Shown here: in pieces, positions 27,477 to 39,200 of the stretch
How the letters are laid out: every line of letters begins with the position of its first letter
How positions within the stretch are numbered: the stretch's first letter is position 1
Assembly: GCA_023055505.1 (NCBI GenBank)
Contig: JALIRH010000010.1
Location: 1,489,501 to 1,553,500 of the forward strand
Source: Callipepla californica brunnescens
Lineage: Eukaryota > Chordata > Aves > Galliformes > Odontophoridae
Reading direction: 5' to 3'
DNA length: 64,000 nucleotides
Notes under the pieces: generated by a model
Seen by the model: the letters and a program-made list of their open reading frames with translations, nothing else
Database searches by the model: none
Told to the model about the DNA's origin: nothing
Position numbers and translations under genes: made by a program

Positions 27477-30400
27477 ACCGCAACATACTTCATCAGAAAC
27501 TGTACTGCTCGCTTGAGACATGGGTCAGTTGGGAACAAGGAACCCAGCCTCCAGCCTGGGCAGTGGGAGGGAGCTGGCTGCTGGCAGCCTGGGCATGCCA
27601 TGTCACCTGGGCCTCCAGATGAGGCACCACACAACAGCACTCACAGCTGGTACCAGGCAACAGAGTACAAACATGCAAGATAAAATGAGCCAGAGAGAAA
27701 GGATCTAAAGAGAGCATATGCAGGAAAAGGTACTTTTAACCTCTGCAAAGCAGGATCATACTTACAAAGAGCTGACCCAAGTGAGTGGACACAGAAGGCA
27801 GGACTGCTGATGTGTATCAGTCTGGCTCGCAATGCTGAGCTGGCTAATTGTGGAAACTGTATCAGATACAGAGGGCCAGGAATGAAAGCTGAGCTGCCTG
27901 GGAAATGAGAATGAATGATGACTCACTGCAGGCTGGTCCAGTCTAGTTTTCCTATAGTCTGTATCCGATGCCTTTGGACAGCATCAGATATACGTGCCTG
28001 CAAAAGTCCATCTGTTTACATTGTGTAAGCTGCATCTGAATGACCTCAGTGTCCATGCCAAAATGGTTTCTAATTCCCCTCATTAAGCCAAACCCTCAGC
28101 TGAACTACAGAACAGGATGATAATCCAGCTGATACCAGACCGGAGTGTTCCACTCTGAACTTACAAATGGTCAAGTGAAAGAAAAGGAAAGCATAGGTCA
28201 CACTGAGCTTCAGAGATCTGTGGCACAGAAAAAGTAAATCTCTTTGTTCAGATGATATTAAATAGTTGTTTAACTCAGCTGCAAGATTCACAGTTCACCT
28301 ACCCAGATCGTCAAGCAGAGAGCTGGAGCTCCTGCATGAAGTACGTTTCTTATAGTATTCACTGTGGTTCAGTGGTTTGAATCCTATGCCATCTCAACTA
28401 AACTAAGTTACACTTCGTACACTCTTTAGTTAAAAAAAGAGAGAGAGAGAGATCCTTGAAATATTTATAAATACAACATCTTTCAGTTATGATTCAGAAT
28501 TTGGACACTGGAATACACAATTAATACAACACAGAAGGACAAAACAATGTACTTGTCTTATAAACTTTCATTTTTAAGTAAGAACAGGTAAATGAGAATG
28601 CACTACATCAAATGGATTATGTTAGATATCACACTAAATAGTTTTCACTTAGTTCATACCATACAGGGATGTAGGAAGTATCTCTCCAAGAATAAACAAA
28701 CACAAAAGCCATCTTTTACACAGCTGGTGGTCTATTGATATTATTCCTACATCAGTTTCCACCTTAAGCCTGTGCAGCAGTTTCTTCTGGTTCAAAGGCT
28801 GCCTTGTCCCCAGACAGCAATGCTGTTCTTTTAATGATTAACTGAATTAATTAGCAATGGTCACAGCTGAAAGCTGTGGAACAAGTCGCTGTATTTTAAA
28901 CTATGAGAGCAAACAGTTACAGTTTATGTGAACACTGGTTGATCTAAGAATACATATAGTACATATAATTCAGCACAATGAGAGTGGGGGTAAAAACTCA
29001 ACCCCAGACAAGGTGATATAGCTGTGTTCAACCAGCTGCTGGTCTTACATGTCAGGAGGTGGTATATTACTGTGCCAATAGCTTGCAGGTAGCTCTGCCT
29101 AGAATACAATGAAGACAGTGTTCAGCTGAAGAGCAGCTTTCCTTCCTGCATTTAAGTATGCCCAACCTGCACACCTTGCCTTTCCTTTCATGTTGGTGCA
29201 GGGCTGGAAACCACTGTTTAAACCAGAATGCTGTCACTAAGTTGAGCTCCAGACACGCCCCAGGCAGCTTTCCCTGGACAGGTTGGACGCTTCACTCAGC
29301 AGCCACCTCCCAGCTTCACACACTAATGTGGTCGCTGCTGCCTGGTGCCTGCCCAGCCTCGCCAGGCTCCAGCCACACGCTGCTGGGAGCACGCAGCCCG
29401 GCAGTGAGGTGTTCTTGAGGCTGATGACACTGACTGCTAATTCAATCCCCTTTTCTCTCCTCTTCGTGAATAGCACCAACATGGGGCACTTTCTCTCCTT
29501 GTCAGTTTCCTGCTGGTGCAAAGAGGAGGCAGTCCCCCCTGGACTGATTATCATCTCTGCATACCCAACTATACCATTTGGTATGCCTCACACACCACCC
29601 TCCCATATGGCAACAGTCCTGAGCACAATTTACGCCTACAGTATAATGGCTGTGTTTTTTGCTACTCTAGAAAATGCTACATGCAGCTGAAACAGAAGTC
29701 CAGCAAGGCACTGTTCACCTTCATCTTGTAAAAAGAATGAAAGTGGGGACAGGAAAGAGAGAATCTGAATTGCTGCATGGCTGGTTTCGTTTCCAGTACA
29801 TCCTGAGCCCAGGACAGCCTCCTTGTTAAGTATTTCTATTCTGCATGCCTCTAGAAGTAACCCAGGTTTAGGTAGAGACGCAGCAGCTCACTTGCAATAA
29901 AGTATTTGTGAGATTTAAAACATCTTTCCTCTTTCTAAAGAGTTTGCATGTGTCTTACCAAAAGAAAAAAATCATCCTCAGTTTGTCACTCCACATACAC
30001 TGGTGCAAAGTGCACACAGAGCAAGATTTAGCCTTGTGTTGAGCTTCTCACAGCAGCCTGTGTACCCAAGTTCCAGGGGAGAACACGCCTGATCCCCACC
30101 TCCTGATGAAAAAATTTGTAACACATTTCTCAAACCGAAGTCCTGTGCCTGGGGTCACACAATTGCTTCACTCTGCTTCTTGGACACACCTTATGGTTTA
30201 CGTAAGGCCATGTGTGCCAACTGCATGCAAAAATGTACTCCTTGAGGGCAGCCAAACTGTCTTTGCACTGCGACATTGAGCCATATTCCTGAGGCAGAGC
30301 TCACAAGGCACGCTCACACCAGCACACACACACAGGTCAGAATGGTCTGAGAGAAGGACAGCAGCACCACCACTGCCTCTCAACTGCAGCACCAGCTGCA

Positions 30401-32526
30401 GCAACCCCAGGCTATGGTGAGTGAGCAAAGAAAGACCATCCAGGAGAGGAAAAGAAAATAGCAGGATTACCCAGTGCCCCCACAAGACTTTGCTTCCTTT
30501 AGGGATTTGCTGGAGTCCTCAGCAGTCCCTGGAGCCAGTGGTGCTGGGAAGCAGCTGGTCAGCACACTGTTCACTGCGGACAGCCATTCCCCACACCCAG
30601 CTACCCTTGCCTCCTCGCCACACCTCATGCAGTCATGCTGCCAGCTCACGTCTGAATCAGGCAATCCAGATGAATTTCCAGTTGCTAGGACAGGTTTGTC
30701 TTTTTTAACACAGGGATCCCAGCCAGCTCCAGGTATGGGAAAGCACCTTTGCACTGCTAAGCAGTGTCACCATCCCTGCAAGCCCCCACAGCACAGCAGA
30801 CTTGTAGGGCACAGTGAGTTCCTTAGCTGCAAAGCACATTTCTTCCTGCAGAGGAACGTTGTGCCCACTCTCAATTGCTAGCGTCCCATCCTGCTCTACC
30901 TCTTCTGAGTGGCACAGACAGGGTGTGTTTTTTGTGGCTTTTATATTTGGAGCTCTGACAAATAGTACAACTACCATTTAACAATGCAAACATGAAGAAC
31001 CATTTGCAACCAGCAAACAGACCAAATCTGTACTGTGCTCAGTTCCACACACTTCTGCCTATTCTTGCCATCACCGCAACAGAGCAGCAAGCTTCTACAA
31101 AAGTTTGATCCCCCAGGGCCAGCCATTCCATTCTGCAAACTCACACAGACCAAACTCTGTGAACCAAGGTGAAGAGCTACGCATAGATGCTGCAGTGAGA
31201 AAAGCCAAATTACTGAGCTGCAAGTTCTGCAAAAAGGTACTTCCATTTTTTAACACCATGCAGTCAGGTACTATTAGCTGCCATATAAGTGGCAGTGCTT
31301 AAATAACGAGACATGAAGCAAATAGTTTCACTCTGCAGATAAAACACAGCAAGATACAGGATGTAAAACTGACAGCAGTGAGTTACTGATTCAGTTCTTT
31401 CAACTCAAAAGGAAGACTGCTAGTAACTGAAACAGATTCCCAATTACTAGACTCTATTAAAGGTCTACCACCGTCAGGCCTGGCAGAGGCAGCAGGCTCT
31501 GGACACAGCGACTGCAACATTCCAGACAGATTTTCAGTCGTGTCCTGGTAAATACTCTCTGCCTACTGACTTAAGAAGACGATACCAAATCCTAACAGGA
31601 AGCCTAGCCATGCTGTCATGCTCCTTTTTTAATAATGGGAAAAAAAAACAACATTATTTCTAATTAGAGAAATCTTTGGCAGTAATTTCAAAGGAAAAAA
31701 GTTTTCCTTTTATATATATATATATTTTTTTTTTTTTAAGGGCAGTATTTTATTGTCATCTCATGACAATATGCCTATCTAACCTTCCTACTGTTATTAA
31801 TACTTACACTAGTTTCAGAATTCCTTCTAATTATAGTGTATTACACCATTTGTCAGTTTTGTTTGCTACATTGTTAACTGTGCTAAGTATCACCAAGGCA
31901 GATGATCTAATGGTTCCCCTTGGTTTTTATCTTAAAAAAAAAAAAAAAAGGAAAATTAGATGAAAGGTCACTGAACTGACTGGCTGAAACACGTTTTGCA
32001 GCACAGCCCTTCCAGCCACTGAAGACCTTCAAAAGATTTCAGCCCCTGGCTCCACGGTTACACCTCTGTTTACTACATAGGTGCACTGGCACTCTTCTTG
32101 TAGCTCCATGCAAGTCCCAGCACTGCTAGGTGGGACAAGACAGAGCCTGCCAGAGCTTGAGCCTGAGAGGCAAGAGTGGGCCGGAGCCAGCCTGTCCTGG
32201 CGTCAGCCCCAGCGTGCTCTCACTGCCAGCGCCACGCGCCGCTCCCATCCCAATGACTCAGTACTTCACCCACCGCTGCAGGAGGTTCTCTGCGCAGCAC
32301 TGAGGGCCCTGTGCAAACTGCAGGCAGACCAGAAAGGGGGCTGTCAGCAACTCTTTCCAGAGAGTGAAGGCTGCACCCAGCACAATCACACCTCTCAGTG
32401 AGAACATAATACTGGCACTGCGCTCGCAGTTGGTAGGCGCTAACGAGCTAACTGGTAACTAAAGGCAAGTGGCTTCTGCTGTAACAAACAAGAAAGCAAC
32501 CACTGGATTACTAGACCCATAGGATT
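27477..32526. other. Intergenic, no gene recognised
   Basis: Slightly less AT-rich than further left, with several overlapping open frames of 70-135 codons on both strands around 29,160-31,250. None has recognisable domains or splice context. A (TA)n(T)n repeat lies at 31,711-31,737 and a GA repeat near 28,436-28,452. Confidence 0.45.
31711..31737. repeat. (TA)n(T)n simple repeat
   Basis: TA dinucleotides run into a T homopolymer. Confidence 0.85.
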
Positions 32527-33190
32527 TAGGGGCCCTGATAGATGAAAAACTTAACATGAGCCATCAGTGAGCACTTGCAGCCCAGAAGTCCAGAAGTATC
32601 CTGGGATGCATTAGAAGAAGGGTGTCCAGGGACATAACTGTCCCTTTCTATTATGCCCTCATGAGGCCCCATATGGAGTACTGCATCCAGATCTGGAACC
32701 TCTAATATAGGAAAGATGTTCAGCTTTTGGAGAGGGTCCAGAGGAGGGACACAAAAATGATCAGAGGGCTTGAGCACCTCTGCTACGAAGGCAGGCTGAA
32801 GGAGCTAGGCTTGTTCAATCTGGAAAAGAGAAGGCTGAAGGGAAACCTCACTGTGACCTTCCAATATATTAAGAGATCATAAGCAGAAAGGAAAACAATT
32901 TTTCAGATGGGTAAATAGTGATAGGACAAAGAAGAGTGGTTTTAAACTAAAGGAGAGAAGAATTAGATTAGATATCAGGGGGGAGTTTTCCACTGAGAGC
33001 GGGTAAACGCTGGAGCAGGCTGCGCAGAGGATGTGGATGACCTGTCCCTGGAGGTGGTCAAGGCTGGGCTGGATGGGTTCCTGGCCAGCCTGGTACTTGA
33101 TCTACCACTTGGCAACCCTGCCTGCTGCACAGGAGTTAGAACTCGATGATCCCTGAGGTCACTTCCGACTCAAGCTATTCTATGATTCAC
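32527..33190 (+). mobile_element. CR1 LINE 3' end
   Basis: About 660 bp of CR1 in + orientation. Diagnostic segments include AGAGGGTCCAGAGGAGGGAC, GGAGGTGGTCAAGGCTGGGC and the terminal CAAGCTATTCTATGATTC. The reading frame is broken. It is the longest CR1 copy in the window and is 5' truncated. Confidence 0.9.
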
Positions 33191-34420
33191 CATCCAGATA
33201 CTTCAGAGGTAGTGGAGTACAATAAAAGCAAAGCCGAGAAAAGTAAAGCGTTTCCTTAGAGCTAGGAAGGAGATGACATGTTAGCAAAGACACAGGATAG
33301 CAGCTTTGAGTAACCAGGGGATAGAGCAATTTCCAAGTTCTTTTCTTTCACAGCCTAGGGAAAGAGGTCACAGCTCCCTGTCTGGCCCCGTTCCACCAAT
33401 CAAAACAAGTCCTAAGACACTGTGCTATTTCCACTCTGTACACTGTGCTCCCAAATGTACAATGACGCTCCTAAATGGCCAGTGATGTCCCAAACAGCCA
33501 AGGTTCTGGCCTACAGAACCAGCAGCAAAGGTAGTCATACTTAGCAATCACTAAAAAACACTAAGGACACTACTGTATTACTTATTCAAACACCAGTGGA
33601 GAAAGGAAATGTTTCCTAATAACTAAATAAGGGAATTCTTCTTAAAACATGCATCCAGCATCTTTTGGCTTGACAAAGAAGACACACTTCTCCCTGACAT
33701 GAGATAAATTTCAAGTTAGTTGAGTCTCCTACTAATGCCTTATGCAGAATACTCCAGAGTTCTTCCAGGCAGACCGTTACTGGGAGTTGCAGCAAAGGTG
33801 TCCAAGCTTCATTACACTTGTAACACAGATCAACCCCGTGTGCCCAGAGTTTTTGTACTGTCACATGGCTGCTACTTAATCTATCCCAGGAGGTTCACTC
33901 TCCAGCAACTCCGCCTTGACAAACTACCCCCTCCTCTCTTTCTAATATGCTCCTTCCTTATCTTGTCTTGAGGTGCATCTGCCCTTCTGAGAAAAAAAAA
34001 AAGGAATAGCTCTGTTTAAGTACAAACAATCAGGCCTTATTCACTTAATAATGGCTGTTTTGATTAATAGATACTGTGCAATGCAGACTGTTGCATTCTT
34101 GCAACATAAGCCACTTCTCTGACTCTTCTGCACTACATCCACATGTGGGATGATTAGTACAATGGCCTCATTGTAATCACACAGTTTTGGCCTTGTGCTG
34201 CAAAAAAATGGAGAGAGCTTCCAGAATTGCAGAAAGATCAAAGGTTGAAGGCAGGCACTAATGGCCTAATAGGCAGAGGTCTAAAAGTCAGCAAACTCCC
34301 TAACCCTGGAGGAGAGGTCCTAGTAAGCTTGCTGCTGTTTTTGGATTACTGCTGCATAGTTATTTCTTCTCAGCTGTCAGCCCACATTTTTGTGGCAGAT
34401 TCCCTTATTTCTTTCAAATG

Positions 34421-34562
34421 AAAAAAGAAAAAAAAAGATAAAGACTAAAAGGGAAAAAAAAGGGGGAAAAAAAGAAGAAAAAGAGAAAAAGAAAAAGGAA
34501 GAGAGGAAACTAGAGGAAAAGAAAAGAAAAGAGAAGAAGAAAAAAGAAAAGGAAGAGAAAAA
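34421..34562 (+). repeat. Polypurine tract (GAAA-rich)
   Basis: About 140 bp of almost only A and G on the + strand, with few pyrimidines. Two uninterrupted purine runs cover 34,447-34,509 and 34,512-34,562. Such tracts can adopt triplex structure and are unstable in length. The serine/phenylalanine-rich open frame on the other strand is an artefact of this composition. Confidence 0.9.
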
Positions 34563-34691
34563 CTGAGACTCTCCGGTAACAACTGAAGTGCTCCCATAGT
34601 ACATAACTAAATATACACGCTTCTATTAAATGTTTTTAAGCTGTTCAGGAAATAGCTAGCTATTATTTTTTGCTGCAAAGCTTTCTCTGTA

Positions 34692-34758
34692 GTACTAAGG
34701 TTACATTAATGTTGTGTTATTAAGGTTACGTTAATCTGCAGTACTAATGTTACGTTGT
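34692..34758 (+). repeat. Three imperfect copies of a TAAGGTTACGTTAAT-like unit
   Basis: Copies start at about 34,692 (GTACTAAGGTTACATTAAT), 34,717 (TTATTAAGGTTACGTTAAT) and 34,741 (GTACTAATGTTACGTTGTC), about 25 bp apart. This is a short degenerate tandem array of unknown meaning. Confidence 0.7.
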
Positions 34759-36223
34759 CACAGGCGCTGCTTGTTCTCAGCGCATCACTGAAGTGTTTGG
34801 ATGACCTCACCTATAAGCTTCCTGAATTCTGTACACCATTCTGTAAAGATTCCTGTTCTTTTCCTGATTGAATAAACTGTTTTTGAAACATTACTGTTTA
34901 ACCTTTATGGCTAAAGTTATTATTTTACTGTTGGCTTTAAGTCAAACCACTGTTTTGCGCAGAAGTAAACACACATGCTGGCTCCATTTTGTATTTGAAG
35001 TAAATGTAATTTATACTCACATGAATATCAAAAGGGGGAAACGTTATAAATCCATACAATAGAGAGTAAGCCATTTGATTTTGTAAGAGTAATGTTTCTT
35101 GATTAAAATATCTCAGAAAGCCATCACTCTCGTATCGTGATCAACCTCATTTTGAAGGTATAAATCCAGGTAATCCATACACACTAGCTCTGCAATTTCC
35201 TTTAAGGAATTTGGCAGATGTACCCCACATAGCTAGAGAAGAACAAGTTCAGAAGGTTTCTGCTCCTTGTTGCGACTGGTGCTTAGTCCAAATTGGCAGT
35301 AGCTAACACAGCAAGTATTGGTGAAAGTACTCAGGCTCAACAGCTAACACAATATTACACCAAGGAAGACAAGGAAGAAGTCAAACATGCATCTATCCAC
35401 TCTCACACACATCAATCTCAATCTCTTTGATGACTCAGCCAGCACTTAGCACTTCATCTACGATAAGCAGCGTATAATCTTGCTGCACAATGGTGTAGCC
35501 TGTTATTTCTATAAGTCTTCCCCTCTCAGAAGTTTTACACAACCATGAAGCAGTGTTGTGGAAAACATGCTGGCAGCAATACAAAGATCCCACTGATGGG
35601 AAAGCCAAAGCCTTTTTTATAAGCTGGGTGGTCAGGCTGCCAAGTAATGCTGTTTGTTAACACTAAACACTGTTCTTCTGTGTGTGATTGTCAAAGCTAA
35701 TGCAGTGTTTGATGAAGCAATATGGAACATAACGGGCAGTGGTTGAATGAAGTAACCTACACATTTTCAACTACGTCCAGCTAGCCTAAAAAAAGGATTC
35801 CACTAAAATGTAATTCCCAGTTCACAATATGCAATGCTAGAGAGATGACAGACCTGTTTGCATCTAGCAAATGAAAACAATTTTCAAGTCATATGGCTCA
35901 GGTCTCTGCCTGGGAAGCCACCAGCAGGGATCATACTGGAGATCAGTGAAGGTGCACAGCTCCCAGTTTAAGTTTCCCCTACCTCAGCAGAGGTAGTAGT
36001 ACTGTTTGCAAGACAGGACACACCCCAGACAATGAAACATTTTACAGGAAACCTCCAAGGGGGAAGAAGAGCGTGGAGAGAAGGCTGTACCCAGCTCACA
36101 CCAGCCCATCCTAACTTCAGAGCTGGGATAGCAACAAAAAATACTTGTGCCCAAAAACTAGGCTGAATATGACACAGATTGAACATCAAAAGCATTTAAA
36201 TTCACAGTCTCTGTCTTCAACAC

Positions 36224-36289
36224 GTTACATTGGAACTAGATGATCTTAGATGTCTGTTCCAACCCAAACCATTCTATGATTCTATGATC
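36224..36289 (+). mobile_element. CR1 LINE 3' tail
   Basis: Only the last 65 bp of a CR1: GGAACTAGATGATCTTAGAT, TGTTCCAACCCAAACC and the perfect terminal ATTCTATGATTCTATGAT. + orientation. Confidence 0.9.
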
Positions 36290-39200
36290 ATATATAAGAG
36301 CTGGTATGAAAATGTGGCACAGGATGCAAGTTGTAAACTTCTGTGCTATGTTCAGAACTTTCCTAAGTTTTATTCTCACAAAAGAACTGATGCCAGAAAC
36401 ATCCCAAGAAAGAAAAGGTTTTTCAAGCTTAGGTTAAGTACTATTTCTGGAAACAAGAACCAGGAGCAGAGGATTTTTAAGGTAACATTTATAAATCTAC
36501 AGTGCAGCCAAGTGGACACATTTTGAAAGTACTTACTCATGAATCAGATTGTTACAATAGTGATGTTTGTCCAAGGGGAGGTGCCATGCTCCAGCAGAGA
36601 GGAAATACAAACACAGCAGACATATTTTGACATTTCAGTTTCATGCAAAAAAAATCTCAGGCATTGCTCTTTTCATAAGAAATATGCATTGATGCACATA
36701 GGTATCTATTGAAGGATGTTTCTCTTCGGTAAATACTCATGAGTGCTGGGTGAAGCTCAAAACTGCAGTCAAGCAACCTTCTCAACAGTGCTAGTCTGCA
36801 ACACACCCACTACTACCACTACAGGATCTCCTCAGGAGTGCCTAATATCTTCATTGCCCGACAAGACTGTTAGAACTACTCTTCTGATTTTTCATGAGGA
36901 CTCTTGTGCTTTACATCAATTCCAATTTCAGCCATCCATTTTCAATAATGTAAAGGGGACAGAGTAAGAACACAAGAGTATAACCACTGTTATGGCAAAA
37001 CATGTTTTTCTCCCAGCTTTCCTGAGTATGCAGCTTTGCTTCCATCTTCAATTGCCATCGCCAGGGAGAAAGACCAGGTTTCCAGAATCTCCCATTAATG
37101 TCAAAGTGATCCTCACATTTGTGTACGTAAAATAACCAAGTATTGCCAGGGTAGCATAATGCAATTAAGCAACATATATGATCTATTTGTTTTTAAAAAG
37201 TAAAACTATATTTAACTGTTTCCTTAACAACTCCCATTAGTGTGCAACCCATCCTTCAGTTAAAAACTAACAGTATGAGAAAAAATGGACGCAGAAATGA
37301 AAATGTAATATTAACAGGATTTCAAGAGATTGTATATGACTGACTTACACTGGTCTTGTGTTAAGGACAGCATATCAACTCTGTCAGGTGAGCTGCTGTC
37401 AATAAAAGAAGGAAGAAAACGCCTGAGAGGAAGCAAGAAAGCAGCTTGCTGTCACAAGTTGCATGAAGCAGGAAGGTCCAATTTATTTGACTCCCTCCAA
37501 AATGCTCAAATAACTGCTGGGCAGCACATCAGGCGAACAGGATAGCAGCTGGTTCAGCAGCTTATTTATTTACCTTCTGCTATCAGTTCATTAAGCAAAT
37601 CACCCCTGGTAATATATTTGTTGAAGCCTGGTATTTCTTTGAAGAACCGCTAATTACAACACAAGGTTATTATTAACTCTCTGCAGTGCTCTAAGGAACT
37701 CAAGGTCATGCGAGCCAGGGATCAGCAAAAATACACTTTCATCTTAATGACTCTTACAAACTCCTAAACGATCCCTGTGCTCCCCTCCACAAAACAGCAA
37801 GGATGCTTTTTCAGAGTTAGCATTCAAAAATATTATTCACACGTAATAAAAATGAAGTTCCCCAAGAAGGAAACAAGCTCTGGTTCAACTGTTTCTGCTT
37901 TAGGGTTTTTAATTATAAAAAACATTTTATAAAAAGGAAATATCTGGGCTGCAAAACACATAGTTCCCTGCCCCTTCCCACTACCACTGTGTGATGGCTG
38001 TTTTCTTCTTCACATTTCCCCTACAGAGCCAGACAAGTTTCAAACTCCACAGTACTCTCAGTGCATCTCCAGCTCCTCTGCTACTGCGGTAAGAACAGAA
38101 TTTAACGTTTTTAGGTGTGCTAGATGAGGACCAACTGGCAGCTACAGATACTTACCAGCTGGATTAATGCTTCCGGTTTCAGTTTTCCAGAGTTTGTCCA
38201 GAGAAAGCCTGGCTTCATTCCTGGCTGAATGAGAGATGAAACTGCATTTTCTTCTTGGCCAAGGGGCTGGTGCTTGCCTGGCAGCAAAGTGGTGCACAAA
38301 TGTGGCTGAAATGTGCCAGCTCATGGGAAGAAGCTGGCGATATGGCTGTGAATATACCTTCCTTCCTGTCCCGGCTCTGGGACATCAAGACTGAGTCAGG
38401 AAGACTGGGTCAGCCTGCACAGGGGGCAACAACCTGGACAGAGCAATGCTCGCCAGCGTTATTTTTCCTGAGTCAAGCAGGTTGATAATATGACAGATAT
38501 CTCTTAGGCAGAGAGAGAGTAACATCCAAATCTCCACTCTTGCAGCAAACTGGTAGCTACTACACTGAGTCATGGCAGCAGTGAGCTCCTTTTCAATGCA
38601 GACACACACACAAAGCTGAAAGAGCTGTGACAGAGAAGCTGTGAGGTACACAGAGGGCCTGAGAGCATGTTACTTCTTACTACTACAGTGACTTCTGTCT
38701 TAAGCATTTACACTGCCAGACATGCAGTACAGGATGTGGTAAGTGACCTGGAGCCACCCAGGCAGGAATGCCATCTCCTGCCTCATTCCCTCTGGGAACA
38801 AAGAAAAGAGAATTCATAACCCCAGGGCAGCTGGCTCCCTCATTGAAAGACTGCACTAATTAGTCCCCATTCTAGAAAGGGAAGCAAAAAGGAAGGCAGC
38901 AACCAACAGAACATGAAAAGTGTTATCAAGCATGCATTTGACCCATACACTGTATAGTTTATGTCCAAAGAGCAACTGTCCCTCTAATGTACACTGACTC
39001 ACAGAGCTCAAGAGCAACTGTTCACAGTTCAATTAGAGCAAAAAATCCCTCACTTGCAAGCTGGTCTTTCCCTTTGCTGAAGTGTACTCAACAAAGCAAC
39101 TGCTCTTCCAGAACTAAAATCCATACAACAGGTTACTCAATCAGCAGCAGAGCAGGTTCCTTGCAAACATGGACTGCTCCCATGAGCCACTTCTCCAGCA

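Larger units (their letters stand above)
33191..36223. other. Intergenic, no gene recognised
   Basis: AT-rich non-coding DNA containing the polypurine tract and the small triplicated motif listed separately. No exon or RNA gene was recognised. Confidence 0.5.

Noticed and set aside
27115..27516. 133-codon protein-like frame
   Set aside because: It is the decayed ORF2 tail of a CR1 LINE, not a host gene.
34377..34604. 75-codon Ser/Phe-rich open frame
   Set aside because: Pure by-product of the polypurine tract on the opposite strand.
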